Shown here: piece by piece, positions 1 to 9,354 of the stretch | How positions within the stretch are numbered: position 1 is the stretch's first letter | Layout of the letters: the number at the start of each line of letters is the position of its first letter | Assembly (NCBI RefSeq): GCF_004519405.1 | Contig: NZ_SGWI01000004.1 | Span: 124,001 to 188,000, forward strand | DNA length: 64,000 nt | Direction: 5' to 3' | Origin: Pseudomonas sp. BCA17 | GTDB lineage: Bacteria; Pseudomonadota; Gammaproteobacteria; Pseudomonadales; Pseudomonadaceae | Program-made: the position numbers and the translations under genes | Notes under the pieces: generated by a model | The model's input: only the letters and a program-made list of their open reading frames with translations | What the model was told of the DNA's origin: nothing | Database searches by the model: none

Positions 1-81
1 CAGCAGGCTTGGGGTTGGGCCGTGGTCAGCGTGCTGATGGTTGCAGCTCTGTGGCGTTGCTTGCGGGTTCGCCAGGCTTAG
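1..81 (+). CDS. C-terminal end of a membrane protein (partial)
   Basis: An open frame enters from the left edge and stops at TAG 79-81. The visible 26 residues are hydrophobic and end in a basic stretch (LWRCLRVRQA), the look of a last transmembrane helix followed by a short cytoplasmic tail. The gene cannot be identified from this piece, and the call rests only on composition and on the frame ending right before a REP palindrome. Confidence 0.5.
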   Translation, partial: QQAWGWAVVSVLMVAALWRCLRVRQA

Positions 82-139
82 GCCCGCTTTCGCGGGCAAG
101 CCGGCCAATAGGGGGTAGCGGGCTTGCTCGCTACCCGCT
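81..139. repeat. REP-type palindromic element
   Basis: GCGGGCAAGCC is followed by GCGGGCTTGC, with a local palindrome GTAGCG..CGCTAC. It lies between the stop of the partial gene and the end of the convergent small membrane protein gene, a typical place for Pseudomonas REP sequences. Confidence 0.65.
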
Positions 140-142
140 CTA

Positions 143-511
143 TCAAGCGGCGCGAGATGCCCTGACCAACCGCAGCCCCGCAATCACCACCGCAAATACC
201 GCAAACGTCGTGTTATACAACGCCAACGCCGGCAACCCGAACAGCATTGCCAGCACCGCCAACCCCCACCCCGCGCGACCCGGCACAAAGAACGCGAGCA
301 CCGACACCGTCAACGCCGCCCAACCCAACACTTTGAAATGAATCATCAACCCCAGGTTGGAACGCAGCTGGCATTCCCAGCGACTGGCTTCATCGACGCA
401 GATACCCACCCACCGGCCATCCTCCATAAAACCGTAACGGGCACCATAACTGGCGGCCAACCATAACGGCAGGGCAATAAGCAGCAGGATCAGCGGCAAA
501 CGACGGGACAT
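143..511 (-). CDS. Small hypothetical inner-membrane protein
   Basis: 122 residues with three hydrophobic segments: residues about 6-24 (could be a signal anchor), 58-76 and 82-115. Two cysteines at about 38 and 47 flank the stretch VDEASRWE in the loop after the first segment, which could form a periplasmic disulfide. The C-terminus is basic (RLVRASRAA). I do not recognise a family. It converges on the partial membrane protein gene at the window edge. Confidence 0.7.
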   Translation of the reverse strand: MSRRLPLILLLIALPLWLAASYGARYGFMEDGRWVGICVDEASRWECQLRSNLGLMIHFKVLGWAALTVSVLAFFVPGRAGWGLAVLAMLFGLPALALYNTTFAVFAVVIAGLRLVRASRAA

Positions 512-746
512 GGGGCACTCCGAAAGGCAAAAACGGCGCTCAGCTTAATGCTCCGGCGCCCGTTAGCAAGCTACAAACATACAATTAGTGTTCACCAAGG
601 CATGGCAACGTGTATCGTCTGGCAGCTATACCCCGATTCCGACGTTATTTTCCGGTATTTCGTACCGTATGATGGCACTTCGGCGACAGGGCGGTGGTCA
701 TAGCCTGCGATCTTCATTCAGTACGTTTCCTCTTAGGGATTTAGTC

Positions 747-2045
747 ATGCTCCGTTCCTTGCGCTGTGTTGCCCTGTTGGGCAGCCTATTTTTGAGTGCG
801 TCAGCACTGGCGGTCGATATCGACCAAGCCACCTATGGCTACCCTTTGACCAATCCGTTCGAAGCGACCATCGCGACCACACCGCCCGACCTTCGGCCAA
901 AGTTGCCGAGCAACGATGAGATCAACCAGTCCGACTACAGCCTGACCATGCGCCCGGAGCGCCAATTCAGCCTTCCGGACAACTTCTGGGCAGTCAAGAA
1001 GCTCACTTACCGCATCGCCAAGCAAGACCACGCCGCACCGTTGATCTTCCTGATTTCCGGCACCGGTGCACGCTATGACAGCAGCCTCAACGAATACCTG
1101 AAAAAGCTCTATTACCAGGCCGGTTACCACGTGGTGCAGCTCTCCTCGCCCACCAGCTTCGACTTCATTGCGGCCGCCTCGCGCTTCGCCACCCCGGGCA
1201 TCACCCAGGAAGATGCCGAAGACATGTACCGCGTGATGCAAGCGGTGCGTGCGCAGAACGCGACGCTGCCCGTCACTGACTACTACCTCTCCGGTTATAG
1301 CCTGGGCGCACTGGACGCGGCATTCATCAGCAAACTCGACGAGACCCGTCGCAGCTTCAACTTCAAGAAAGTGCTGCTGCTCAACCCGCCGGTCAACCTC
1401 TACACCTCGATTACCAACCTCGACAAGCTGGTACAAACCGAGGTCAAGGGCATCAATAACACCACCACCTTCTATGAACTGGTGCTGAACAAGCTGACCC
1501 GCTACTTCCAGCAAAAAGGCTACATCGACCTCAACGACGCCCTGCTCTATGACTTCCAGCAATCCAAGCAACACCTGACCAACGAACAGATGGCCATGCT
1601 GATCGGCACCTCGTTCCGCTTCTCGGCGGCCGACATCGCGTTTACCTCGGACCTGATCAACCGTCGCGGCCTGATCATCCCGCCGAAATACCCGATCAGC
1701 GAAGGCACCAGCCTCACGCCCTTCCTGAAGCGTGCACTGCAATGCGACTTCGATTGCTACCTCACCCAGCAAGTCATCCCGATGTGGCGCGCGCGCACCG
1801 ATGGCGGCAGCCTGTTGCAGCTGGTCGATCAAGTCAGCCTGTACGCCCTCAAGGATTACCTGCACGACAGCCCGAAAATCGCCGTGATGCACAACGCCGA
1901 CGACGTGATCCTCGGCCCTGGCGACCTCGGTTTCCTGCGTAAAACCTTCGGCGATCGCTTGACCGTCTACCCGTTGGGCGGCCACTGCGGCAACCTCAAT
2001 TACCGCGTCAACGCCGACGCCATGCTGGAGTTCTTCCGTGGCTAA
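747..2045 (+). CDS. Exported alpha/beta-hydrolase-like protein next to mlaA
   Basis: 432 residues from ATG 747, chosen because it begins a clean signal peptide (MLRSLRCVALLGSLFLSASALA) after the run TCTTAGGG; the open frame extends back to 588 but that stretch does not look coding. The mature part has a hydrolase-like core: ISGTGARYDSS (oxyanion-type loop) at about residue 105 and the nucleophile elbow GYSLGA at about residue 182, with a late GGHCG that could hold the catalytic His. It overlaps the next gene by 8 bp, so the two are co-transcribed. Likely a periplasmic esterase or lipase-fold partner in envelope lipid handling; substrate unknown. Confidence 0.75.
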   Translation: MLRSLRCVALLGSLFLSASALAVDIDQATYGYPLTNPFEATIATTPPDLRPKLPSNDEINQSDYSLTMRPERQFSLPDNFWAVKKLTYRIAKQDHAAPLIFLISGTGARYDSSLNEYLKKLYYQAGYHVVQLSSPTSFDFIAAASRFATPGITQEDAEDMYRVMQAVRAQNATLPVTDYYLSGYSLGALDAAFISKLDETRRSFNFKKVLLLNPPVNLYTSITNLDKLVQTEVKGINNTTTFYELVLNKLTRYFQQKGYIDLNDALLYDFQQSKQHLTNEQMAMLIGTSFRFSAADIAFTSDLINRRGLIIPPKYPISEGTSLTPFLKRALQCDFDCYLTQQVIPMWRARTDGGSLLQLVDQVSLYALKDYLHDSPKIAVMHNADDVILGPGDLGFLRKTFGDRLTVYPLGGHCGNLNYRVNADAMLEFFRG

Positions 2046-2826
2046 ATATCTTCTGCTGCTCGCCGCCTTGATGTGCGCGGGCGTGGCCAATGCCGACAAC
2101 AGCAAGGCCCACGAGCCAACCAAGATTGACGCTGACGGCTTCAAGGAGCCGCTGTCCAAGCTCAAGTTCAACCCAGGCCTGGACCAGCGTGAATTCGAGC
2201 GTTCCTCGCTGACCGCGCTCAACGTCTACGACCCGCTGGAGTCGTGGAACCGCCGCGTCTACCACTTCAACTACCGTTTCGACCAATGGGTGTTCCTGCC
2301 CGTGGTCGACGGTTACACCTACATCACCCCAAGCTTCCTGCGTACCGGTGTGAGCAACTTCTTCAACAACCTGGGCGACGTGCCCAATCTGTTGAACAGC
2401 CTGCTGCAGCTCAAAGGCCACCGTTCCCTGGAAACTACCGGGCGCCTGCTGGTCAACACCACCATCGGTATCGCCGGTCTCTGGGACCCGGCCACGGCCA
2501 TGGGCCTGCCGCGCCAGAGCGAAGACTTCGGCCAGACCCTGGGCTTCTACGGCGTGCCCGGCGGCGCATACCTGGTGCTGCCTATCTTCGGTCCGTCGAA
2601 CCTGCGCGACACCACCGGCCTGATCGTCGACTACGGCGCCGAAACCGAGATCAACTTCCTCAACGTGTCCAAGGTCAGCGAAAACCACCCGGAAATCTGG
2701 GCCCTGCGCGCGGTCGACAAGCGCTACCAGACCAGCTTCCGGTATGGGCAGATGAACTCGCCATTCGAATACGAGAAGGTGCGCTACATCTATACGGAAT
2801 CGCGTAAGTTGCAGATTGCGGAGTAA
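2038..2826 (+). CDS. mlaA: MlaA/VacJ family outer-membrane lipid asymmetry protein
   Basis: 262 residues from GTG 2038. It has the hallmark start of the MlaA core, DPLESWNRRVYHFNYRFDQW, then NNLGDVPNLLNSLLQLK and the later GFYGVPGGAYLVLPIFGPS. In the family MlaA sits with a porin in the outer membrane and removes mislocalised phospholipid from the outer leaflet, passing it to MlaC. The N-terminus MAKYLLLLAALMCAGVANAD is a signal peptide; a cysteine at residue 13 makes a weak lipobox (AALMC), so lipidation or plain cleavage after ANA are both possible. It is translationally coupled to the upstream hydrolase and followed by a strong terminator. Confidence 0.92.
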   Translation: MAKYLLLLAALMCAGVANADNSKAHEPTKIDADGFKEPLSKLKFNPGLDQREFERSSLTALNVYDPLESWNRRVYHFNYRFDQWVFLPVVDGYTYITPSFLRTGVSNFFNNLGDVPNLLNSLLQLKGHRSLETTGRLLVNTTIGIAGLWDPATAMGLPRQSEDFGQTLGFYGVPGGAYLVLPIFGPSNLRDTTGLIVDYGAETEINFLNVSKVSENHPEIWALRAVDKRYQTSFRYGQMNSPFEYEKVRYIYTESRKLQIAE

Positions 2827-2835
2827 CCCGCCCAT

Positions 2836-2868
2836 AAAAAAAGGCCATTCGATTGAATGGCCTTTTTT
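2836..2868 (+). terminator. Rho-independent terminator after mlaA
   Basis: A-rich left side, stem AAAGGCCATTC / GAATGGCCTTT around a GATT loop, then a T run. The A run on the left lets it also serve the minus-strand DUF805 gene that converges on it. Confidence 0.9.
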
Positions 2869-2888
2869 ATTACACTGATTTTACCCAC

Positions 2889-3254
2889 TTACTCATTGTT
2901 ACCAGGAGGCATACCGTAATCGTTCTCCCCCTTATCGCCTTGAGTGAACAACTGGATGGACACCATTATAAAACCAACGATTGGTATCAAAAACCAGAGT
3001 GCATACGCACCAGTCACGTTTACATCATGAAGCCGCCGGAATGTCACTGACACCGCAGGTGGGATCATGAAGAACACGTAAAAACCAAACGGGACGAGAA
3101 ACCACGGACTCGAAAAGACACCGGCCAGGTTCGATGCTAAAACAGAGCCCCAAATGACCATTATATCCATCACTGCAAACGCCCAGTACTCACGCCTACA
3201 GGCTCTCCCACTGAACTTGGCATAGTTTTTTATCGCTTGAAAACACCAGTTCAT
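2889..3254 (-). CDS. DUF805 family inner-membrane protein
   Basis: 121 residues starting at ATG 3254 (MNWCFQAIKNYAKFSGRACR), the usual start of DUF805/YhaH proteins, preceded by AAGG; an upstream ATG at 3296 would add 14 residues that the family lacks. Visible family features are F-SGRACRREYW near residue 20, the VSVTFRRLHD motif in the middle and hydrophobic segments on both sides, ending in a short acidic tail. The function of the family is unknown. The gene is more AT-rich than its neighbours. Confidence 0.85.
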   Translation of the reverse strand: MNWCFQAIKNYAKFSGRACRREYWAFAVMDIMVIWGSVLASNLAGVFSSPWFLVPFGFYVFFMIPPAVSVTFRRLHDVNVTGAYALWFLIPIVGFIMVSIQLFTQGDKGENDYGMPPGNNE

Positions 3255-3368
3255 CCTTAACCCCTTATAGATCCATTTTTTATCGCGCCATTTCATGTGA
3301 AGAAGCGCGACGCATCGTATAAATGCCTGGAAATCCGAACTGTAGGATTAAGCTTAAACAGCCTTAAA

Positions 3369-4283
3369 TCAGTTTTTCGCTGCTCGCCACACGTTGCCAA
3401 ACACTGACACCACCGCCAGTACCACAGCGCCTGCAATAATCCCCGCCACACCATTCAGCAGTGTCGGCACCAACCACGCCGCACCGCCAGCGCCTTGGCT
3501 GACGGATTCGATCCAGTGATGCACCACCGGTACGCCATGGGTAAGGATCCCACCGCCCACCAGGAACATCGCCGCCGTACCGATTACCGACAGGCTCTTC
3601 ATCATGTAAGGCGCCGCGCGCAGGATGGCGCCGCCGATACTGCGCGCCGCCTGGCCAGGCTTCTGGGTGAGCCACAGGCCCAGGTCGTCCAGCTTGACGA
3701 TACCGGCCACCAACCCATAGACGCCGATGGTCATGACGATGGCAATGCCGGACAACACGACCACCTGCTGCATCAACGGCGCGTCGGCCACGGTGCCGAG
3801 GGTGATGGCGATGATTTCGGCGGAAAGGATGAAGTCGGTGCGGATGGCGCCCTTGATCTTGTCTTTTTCAAAGGCCACCAGGTCGGTGGCCGGATCGGCG
3901 ACGGCGTCGACCAACTGCACATGTTCAGCCTGGTCGTCGGCCTTGCTGTGGAGGAATTTATGCGCGAGCTTCTCGAAACCTTCGAAGCACAGGTAGGCAC
4001 CGCCGAGCATCAGCAGAGGCGTCACCGCCCATGGCGCAAATGCGCTGATCAGCAAGGCGGCCGGCACCAGGATCAGCTTGTTGACGAACGGACCCTTAGC
4101 CACCGCCCACACCACGGGAATTTCCCGCTCCGCGCGGACCCCGGAGACCTGTTGGGCATTGAGCGCCAGGTCATCACCGAGCACGCCGGCGGTCTTTTTT
4201 GCCGCCATTTTTGTCATCAGGGCGACGTCATCGAGTACCGCGGCGATATCGTCGATTAAAACCAACAAGCTGCTGCCTGCCAT
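3369..4283 (-). CDS. yedI: DUF808 / YedI family membrane protein
   Basis: 304 residues, full length for the family. It opens with [23 protein letters not shown] and continues with [21 protein letters not shown], both diagnostic of DUF808. Several hydrophobic segments follow (about residues 70-100, 150-200, 225-250, 270-300). Role unknown; a divergent TetR gene starts about 130 bp away. Confidence 0.88.
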   Translation of the reverse strand: MAGSSLLVLIDDIAAVLDDVALMTKMAAKKTAGVLGDDLALNAQQVSGVRAEREIPVVWAVAKGPFVNKLILVPAALLISAFAPWAVTPLLMLGGAYLCFEGFEKLAHKFLHSKADDQAEHVQLVDAVADPATDLVAFEKDKIKGAIRTDFILSAEIIAITLGTVADAPLMQQVVVLSGIAIVMTIGVYGLVAGIVKLDDLGLWLTQKPGQAARSIGGAILRAAPYMMKSLSVIGTAAMFLVGGGILTHGVPVVHHWIESVSQGAGGAAWLVPTLLNGVAGIIAGAVVLAVVSVFGNVWRAAKN

Positions 4284-4416
4284 GAATCAGCTTCCATAAG
4301 AGAGAGATGAACGGAGCATAACGCGACGTAACGCTTTACGAGCACATTGTTGAGGCACGCGGATACCCGGTGCTACCATGCGCAACCGCCTGTACTGGCA
4401 AGGAAACCTCTGGTTT

Positions 4417-5022
4417 ATGAGCACCATTCGCGAGCGCAACAAAGAAAAAATCCTGCGGGCGGCCAGCGAAGAGTTCGCCGACAAAGGCTTCGCCGCGACC
4501 AAAACCAGCGACATCGCCGCCAAGGCCGGGCTGCCCAAGCCCAACGTCTATTACTACTTCAAATCCAAGGACAACCTCTACCGCGAGGTGCTCGAAAGTA
4601 TTATCGAGCCGATCCTGGCCGCTTCCACGCCATTCAACCCGGACGGCGACCCCAAGGAAGTACTGAGCAACTACATCCGCTCGAAAATCCGCATCTCCCG
4701 CGACCTGCCCTTTGCCTCCAAAGTGTTCGCCAGCGAAATCATGCACGGCGCCCCGCACCTCAGCGCAGACCAGGTCGAGCAGCTCAACGCGCAGGCCAAG
4801 CACAACATTGATTGCATCCAGACTTGGGTCGATCGCGGCCTGATCGCGGCGATTGACCCCAATCACCTGATGTTCAGTATCTGGGCGGCGACGCAGACTT
4901 ATGCCGACTTCGACTGGCAGATCTCGGCAGTGACCGGCAAGGCCAAACTGGATGAAGCGGATTACGAGGCGGCGGCACAGACGATTATCCGGTTGGTGCT
5001 CAAGGGCTGTGAGCCCGACTGA
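4417..5022 (+). CDS. TetR-family regulator, RutR/YcdC-like
   Basis: 201 residues from ATG 4417 (MSTIRERNKEKILRAASEEF); an earlier ATG at 4378 would add 13 atypical residues. The N-terminal 60 residues form the TetR helix-turn-helix, with GFAATKTSDIAAKAGLPKPN and the YYYFKSKDNLY recognition-helix end. The remainder matches the RutR/YcdC-type ligand domain (FASEIMHGAPHL, the FDWQISAVTG stretch). RutR in E. coli responds to pyrimidines; the ligand here is unknown. It lies beside the glyoxylate/GlcG genes but the TTGTATACAA operators there are not a typical TetR site. Confidence 0.85.
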   Translation: MSTIRERNKEKILRAASEEFADKGFAATKTSDIAAKAGLPKPNVYYYFKSKDNLYREVLESIIEPILAASTPFNPDGDPKEVLSNYIRSKIRISRDLPFASKVFASEIMHGAPHLSADQVEQLNAQAKHNIDCIQTWVDRGLIAAIDPNHLMFSIWAATQTYADFDWQISAVTGKAKLDEADYEAAAQTIIRLVLKGCEPD

Positions 5023-5050
5023 GACACCGAAGCGCCTGCGCCCATCGAAA

Positions 5051-5133
5051 GCAAGCCCCGACCCACAGGGATTTGGTTTTGCGGCACACATTGTATGAGC
5101 GCCGCAAAACCAATGTGGCGGGCTTGCTCGCGA
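5051..5133. repeat. Degenerate REPIN (inverted REP pair)
   Basis: Outer arms GCAAGCCC (5051-5058) and GGGCTTGC (5120-5127) enclose a perfect inner inverted repeat GGTTTTGCGGC (5075-5085) / GCCGCAAAACC (5101-5111). It lies between the convergent tetR and glcG-like genes and may also work as a terminator. Confidence 0.65.
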
Positions 5134-5158
5134 AGAAGCCAGATCAGTCAGCCAGAAA

Positions 5159-5599
5159 TCAGGCTGACACCCCCGCATCCGCCATCAGCCCCACCCCCTC
5201 GATCGCCGTGATCGCGCACTGCTCATCGATATCCGAAGTATCCCCACTGATCCCGATCGCCCCCAGCACCACGCCTTCCTGATTTCGAATCAACACCCCA
5301 CCCGGCGCCGGCACCACGCTGCCCTGCCCCAGGCTGTTCAAGGCAGCGATAAACGCCGGGCGCTGCTGGGCGTCCAGCGCCAACAAGCGTGACCCCTTAC
5401 CCAGCGCAATCGCGCCCCAGGCCTTGCCAATGGCGATCTGCGGACGAAGCAGGCTCGCGCCGTCTTCGCGTTGCAAGGTGACCAAGTGGCCGCCGCTGTC
5501 GAGTACCGCAATGGTCAGCGGCGCGGCCGAAATCGTGCGCCCCGCGGTGAGGGCCTGGCTGGCCAGTTGAGTAGCAATTTTCAAGGTTAAAGCGCTCAT
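5159..5599 (-). CDS. GlcG/HbpS family protein
   Basis: 146 residues with the GlcG/HbpS fold signature: LTIAVLDSGGHLVTLQREDG, RPQIAIGKAWGA and PGGVLIRNQEGVVLGAIGISG. It is divergent from gcl and shares its control region, so it is very probably co-regulated with glyoxylate use; glcG-type genes accompany glycolate and glyoxylate operons in many proteobacteria. Start at ATG 5599 is preceded by AAGGA. HbpS proteins can bind heme, but no function is proven for GlcG. Confidence 0.85.
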   Translation of the reverse strand: MSALTLKIATQLASQALTAGRTISAAPLTIAVLDSGGHLVTLQREDGASLLRPQIAIGKAWGAIALGKGSRLLALDAQQRPAFIAALNSLGQGSVVPAPGGVLIRNQEGVVLGAIGISGDTSDIDEQCAITAIEGVGLMADAGVSA

Positions 5600-5690
5600 G
5601 GTGCCGTCCTTCTTTTGTTATTGGGAAAGCGGTGGAGGTCTGCTTGATCAGATGCTCGATCAAACAAATAGAACACAATGAAATTATTTT

Positions 5691-5700
5691 TTGTATACAA
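5691..5700. promoter_or_regulatory. TTGTATACAA palindrome, operator copy 1
   Basis: A perfect 10-bp palindrome of the type bound by GntR-family repressors, about 92 bp upstream of the GlcG-like gene and placed where it could control that divergent promoter. An identical copy lies 128 bp away at 5819. Confidence 0.6.
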
Positions 5701-5773
5701 TATTTTCTAACAAAGTCTCCACGTGTCGGAAAAAACCCTTCCGACGAGCGTAAAGCACGGTTCATAAAATGCA

Positions 5774-5803
5774 TTGACCTGCGCTGCTCGCCGTGAATAC
5801 ACT
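5774..5803 (+). promoter_or_regulatory. Sigma70-type promoter of the gcl operon
   Basis: TTGACC (5774-5779), 18 bp, TACACT (5798-5803). The predicted start near 5810 lies just before the second TTGTATACAA palindrome, so a bound regulator would block transcription. Prediction from consensus only. Confidence 0.45.
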
Positions 5804-5818
5804 TTGACCACTCACCAC

Positions 5819-5828
5819 TTGTATACAA
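5819..5828. promoter_or_regulatory. TTGTATACAA palindrome, operator copy 2
   Basis: The second identical copy lies 27 bp upstream of the gcl start codon and immediately downstream of the predicted promoter. The paired sites across the divergent region suggest a GntR-type repressor controlling both glcG-like and gcl; no GntR gene is present in the window. Confidence 0.6.
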
Positions 5829-5855
5829 TTACAAAACGCAAGAGGCACCAAAACC

Positions 5856-7631
5856 ATGAGCAAAATGAGAGCAATCGAAGCCGCCGTTCTGGTGATGCGT
5901 CGTGAAGGCGTGAACACCGCCTTCGGTATCCCGGGCGCAGCGATCAACCCGCTGTATTCGGCCTTGCAGAAAATCGGTGGCATCGATCACGTCCTTGCTC
6001 GCCACGTTGAAGGCGCCTCGCACATGGCAGAGGGCTACACGCGTACCAAAGCCGGTAATATCGGCGTGTGCATCGGCACGTCGGGGCCGGCGGGCACCGA
6101 CATGGTCACCGGCCTGTACAGCGCCTCGGCCGACTCGATCCCCATTCTCTGCATCACCGGCCAGGCCCCCCGTGCCCGCATGCACAAGGAAGACTTCCAG
6201 GCCGTCGACATCACCAGCATCGTCAAGCCAGTGACCAAATGGGCAACCACCGTTCTGGAGCCCGGCCAAGTGCCCTACGCGTTCCAGAAAGCTTTTTATG
6301 AAATGCGCTCCGGCCGCCCCGGCCCGGTGTTGATCGACCTGCCGTTCGACGTACAGATGGCCGAGATCGAATTCGACATCGACGCCTACCAGCCGCTGCC
6401 CCTGGCCAAACCCTTGGCCACGCGTGTGCAAGTGGAGAAAGCCCTGGCGCTGCTGGACCAGGCCGAACGCCCGCTGCTGGTCAGCGGCGGCGGTGTGATC
6501 AACGCCGACGCGAGCGAATTGTTGGTGGAGTTCGCCGAGTTGACCGGTATCCCCGTCATTCCAACCTTGATGGGCTGGGGCACAATCCCGGACGATCATC
6601 CGCAGATGGTCGGCATGGTCGGCCTGCAAACCTCACACCGTTATGGCAACGCGACCATGCTCAAGTCGGATGTGGTGCTAGGCATCGGCAACCGCTGGGC
6701 CAACCGCCATACCGGTTCGGTGGATGTCTACACCGAAGGACGCACGTTCATTCATGTCGACATCGAGCCGACGCAGATTGGCCGCGTGTTCACCCCGGAC
6801 CTGGGCATCGTCTCCGACGCGGGCAGCGCACTGACGATGTTCATTGAAGTGGCTCGCGAGTGGAAAGCCGCCGGTAAGCTCAAGGACCGCAGCGCCTGGC
6901 TGCATGACTGCCAGCAACGCAAGGCCACCCTGCATCGCAAGACCCATTTCGACAATGTGCCGGTCAAGCCGCAACGGGTCTACGAAGAAATGAACCAGGT
7001 GTTCGGCAAGGACACCTGCTACGTCAGCACCATCGGCCTGTCGCAGATTGCCGGCGCACAGTTCCTGCACGTCTACAAACCCCGCCACTGGATCAACTGC
7101 GGCCAGGCCGGCCCCCTGGGCTGGACCATTCCGGCCGCGCTCGGGGTGGTCAAGGCTGACCCGAGCCGCAAGGTCGTGGCGCTGTCGGGCGATTATGACT
7201 TCCAGTTCATGATCGAAGAGTTGGCGGTGGGCGCGCAGTTCAACCTGCCATACATTCACGTGGTGGTGAACAACTCCTACCTCGGCTTGATCCGCCAGGC
7301 CCAGCGCGGGTTTGAAATGGACTACTGCGTGCAGTTGTCGTTCGACAACCTCAACGCCCCTGAACTCAACGGGTATGGCGTAGACCACGTGGCCGTCGCC
7401 GAGGGCCTGGGTTGCAAGGCGCTGCGGGTGTTCGAACCGGGCCAGATCGCGCCGGCGCTGCGCAAGGCCGAGGCAATGATCGAAGAATTCAAGGTGCCGG
7501 TGATCGTTGAGATTATTCTGGAGCGCGTGACCAATATTTCCATGGGCACCGAGATCAACGCCGTCAACGAATTCGAAGATCTGGCCCTGGTCGGCAACGA
7601 TGCGCCGACCGCCATTTCCCTGCTCGATTAA
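5856..7631 (+). CDS. gcl: Glyoxylate carboligase (tartronate-semialdehyde synthase)
   Basis: 591 residues, the normal length of Gcl. This ThDP/FAD enzyme joins two glyoxylate molecules into tartronate semialdehyde and CO2. Three ThDP-family domains are visible: the N-terminal domain ([22 protein letters not shown]), the central FAD-type domain and the C-terminal ThDP-binding domain ([10 protein letters not shown] ... [18 protein letters not shown]). Residue 51 is Val (ARHVEGAS), the known hallmark of Gcl, where other ThDP enzymes have a catalytic Glu. It is the first gene of the gcl-hyi-glxR-ttuD-pyk series. Confidence 0.97.
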   Translation: MSKMRAIEAAVLVMRREGVNTAFGIPGAAINPLYSALQKIGGIDHVLARHVEGASHMAEGYTRTKAGNIGVCIGTSGPAGTDMVTGLYSASADSIPILCITGQAPRARMHKEDFQAVDITSIVKPVTKWATTVLEPGQVPYAFQKAFYEMRSGRPGPVLIDLPFDVQMAEIEFDIDAYQPLPLAKPLATRVQVEKALALLDQAERPLLVSGGGVINADASELLVEFAELTGIPVIPTLMGWGTIPDDHPQMVGMVGLQTSHRYGNATMLKSDVVLGIGNRWANRHTGSVDVYTEGRTFIHVDIEPTQIGRVFTPDLGIVSDAGSALTMFIEVAREWKAAGKLKDRSAWLHDCQQRKATLHRKTHFDNVPVKPQRVYEEMNQVFGKDTCYVSTIGLSQIAGAQFLHVYKPRHWINCGQAGPLGWTIPAALGVVKADPSRKVVALSGDYDFQFMIEELAVGAQFNLPYIHVVVNNSYLGLIRQAQRGFEMDYCVQLSFDNLNAPELNGYGVDHVAVAEGLGCKALRVFEPGQIAPALRKAEAMIEEFKVPVIVEIILERVTNISMGTEINAVNEFEDLALVGNDAPTAISLLD

Positions 7632-7641
7632 GGAGAACCCT

Positions 7642-8424
7642 ATGCCGCGTTTTGCCGCCAACCTGTCCATGCTGTTTACCGAGCAGGACTTTCTAGCCCG
7701 ATTCAAAGCGGCCGCCGACGCCGGTTTCCAGGGGGTCGAGTACCTGTTTCCGTATGAATTCAGTTCGGCAGAAATAAAGGCACAACTCGACGCCAATGGC
7801 CTGACCCAAGTGCTGTTCAACCTGCCGGCCGGTGACTGGGCCAAGGGCGAGCGCGGCCTGGCATGCCACCCGGACCGGGTCGAGGAGTTCCGCGCCGGGG
7901 TCAAACTGGCCATCGCCTATGCGCAGGTGCTGGGCAATACCCAAGTCAACTGCCTGGCCGGGATTCGTCCCGCTGGAGTGGATGATGAAGTCCTGGAAAA
8001 AACCTTCGTCGCCAACCTCAAATACGCCGCCGACAAGCTGCAAGCGGCGGGCATCAAGCTGGTGATGGAGATGATCAACACCCGCGACATTCCGGGCTTC
8101 TACCTGAATAACACCGCCCAGGCCCTGTCGATTCGCGAGCAAGTGGGCAGTGACAATCTGTTCCTGCAATACGACATCTACCACATGCAAATCATGGAAG
8201 GCGACCTGGCACGCACCCTGGCTGCGCACCTGGGTGAGATCAACCATATCCAGTTGGCCGATAACCCTGGGCGCAATGAGCCGGGGACGGGTGAAATCAA
8301 CTATCGCTTCCTGTTCGAGCACTTGGATCGCATTGGCTATACGGGGTGGATCGGCTGCGAATACAAGCCGTTGACGACCACCGAAGCGGGTTTGGGTTGG
8401 CTCAAAAGCCACAACGCCATCTAA
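7642..8424 (+). CDS. hyi: Hydroxypyruvate isomerase
   Basis: 260 residues from ATG 7642, ten bases after gcl and preceded by AAGGAGA. It is a TIM-barrel isomerase interconverting hydroxypyruvate and tartronate semialdehyde. Family marks include MPRFAANLSMLFTE at the start, GFQGVEYLFPYEF, a central Glu in LVMEMINTRD and a late GCEYKPLTTTEAGL, which carry the metal-binding/catalytic acidic residues. Length agrees with Hyi (258-260). Confidence 0.95.
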   Translation: MPRFAANLSMLFTEQDFLARFKAAADAGFQGVEYLFPYEFSSAEIKAQLDANGLTQVLFNLPAGDWAKGERGLACHPDRVEEFRAGVKLAIAYAQVLGNTQVNCLAGIRPAGVDDEVLEKTFVANLKYAADKLQAAGIKLVMEMINTRDIPGFYLNNTAQALSIREQVGSDNLFLQYDIYHMQIMEGDLARTLAAHLGEINHIQLADNPGRNEPGTGEINYRFLFEHLDRIGYTGWIGCEYKPLTTTEAGLGWLKSHNAI

Positions 8425-8442
8425 TAAAAAGAGGATTTCTTC

Positions 8443-9333
8443 ATGGCTAAAATCGGATTTATCGGCACCGGCATCATGGGCCAACCCATGGCCGCCAACC
8501 TGCAGAAAGCCGGCCACCAACTGTTTCTCTCCGAACACCACGGCAAGGCCCCGGCCGAGCTGATCGCAGCCGGTGCCGTGGCGTTGGCCAACCCGCAGCA
8601 GGTCGCCCAGGAAGCCGAGTTCATCATCGTGATGGTGCCCGACACCCCGCAGGTCGAGGACGTGCTGTTCCGCGCCGACGGCGTCGCCGCAGGCTTGTCA
8701 CCGAACAAGGTGGTGATCGACATGAGTTCGATCTCCCCCACTGCCACCAAGGCGTTCGCCGCGAAGATCAACGCCAGCGGCGCACACTATCTGGATGCGC
8801 CGGTGTCCGGTGGTGAAGTCGGCGCCAAGGCCGGCAGCCTGAGCATCATGGTCGGGGGTGAGCCGCAGACATTTGAACGCGCACTGCCGCTGTTCCAGAG
8901 CATGGGCAAGAACATCACCCTGGTGGGCGGCAATGGCGATGGCCAGACGGCCAAGGTCGCCAACCAGATCATCGTCGCACTGAACATCCAGGCAGTGGCC
9001 GAAGCCCTGTTGTTCGCATCGAAAAACGGCGCCGATCCGGCCAAGGTGCGTGAAGCACTGATGGGGGGCTTCGCCTCGTCGAAGATCCTGGAAGTGCATG
9101 GCGAACGCATGATCAAGGGCACCTTTGATCCAGGCTTTCGTATCAACTTGCACCAGAAGGACCTGAACCTGGCGCTGGCCGGGGCCAAGGAGCTGGGAAT
9201 CAACCTGCCGAACACCGCCGGCACCCAACAGGTATTGAGCACTTGCACGGCGATTGGCGGCGGTAATTGGGACCATTCGGCGCTGATCAAGGGCCTGGAA
9301 CATATGGCGAATTTTTCCATTCGCGATAAATAA
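8443..9333 (+). CDS. glxR: Tartronate-semialdehyde reductase
   Basis: 296 residues. NAD(P)H-dependent reduction of tartronate semialdehyde to glycerate. It shows the beta-hydroxyacid dehydrogenase pattern: nucleotide loop GFIGTGIMGQPMA, substrate motif DAPVSGGEVGAKAGSLSIMVGG and the catalytic-Lys helix GQTAKVANQIIVALN. It follows hyi by 18 bp. A REP hairpin separates it from ttuD. Confidence 0.96.
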   Translation: MAKIGFIGTGIMGQPMAANLQKAGHQLFLSEHHGKAPAELIAAGAVALANPQQVAQEAEFIIVMVPDTPQVEDVLFRADGVAAGLSPNKVVIDMSSISPTATKAFAAKINASGAHYLDAPVSGGEVGAKAGSLSIMVGGEPQTFERALPLFQSMGKNITLVGGNGDGQTAKVANQIIVALNIQAVAEALLFASKNGADPAKVREALMGGFASSKILEVHGERMIKGTFDPGFRINLHQKDLNLALAGAKELGINLPNTAGTQQVLSTCTAIGGGNWDHSALIKGLEHMANFSIRDK

Positions 9334-9354
9334 CCCTCCCCGTTGAACTGCCAT

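Noticed and set aside
588..746. N-terminal extension of the hydrolase gene
   Set aside because: The extra 53 residues precede a clear signal peptide at 747 and are not protein-like.
801..2222. 473-codon open frame on the minus strand
   Set aside because: Antisense to the hydrolase and mlaA genes, both well supported.
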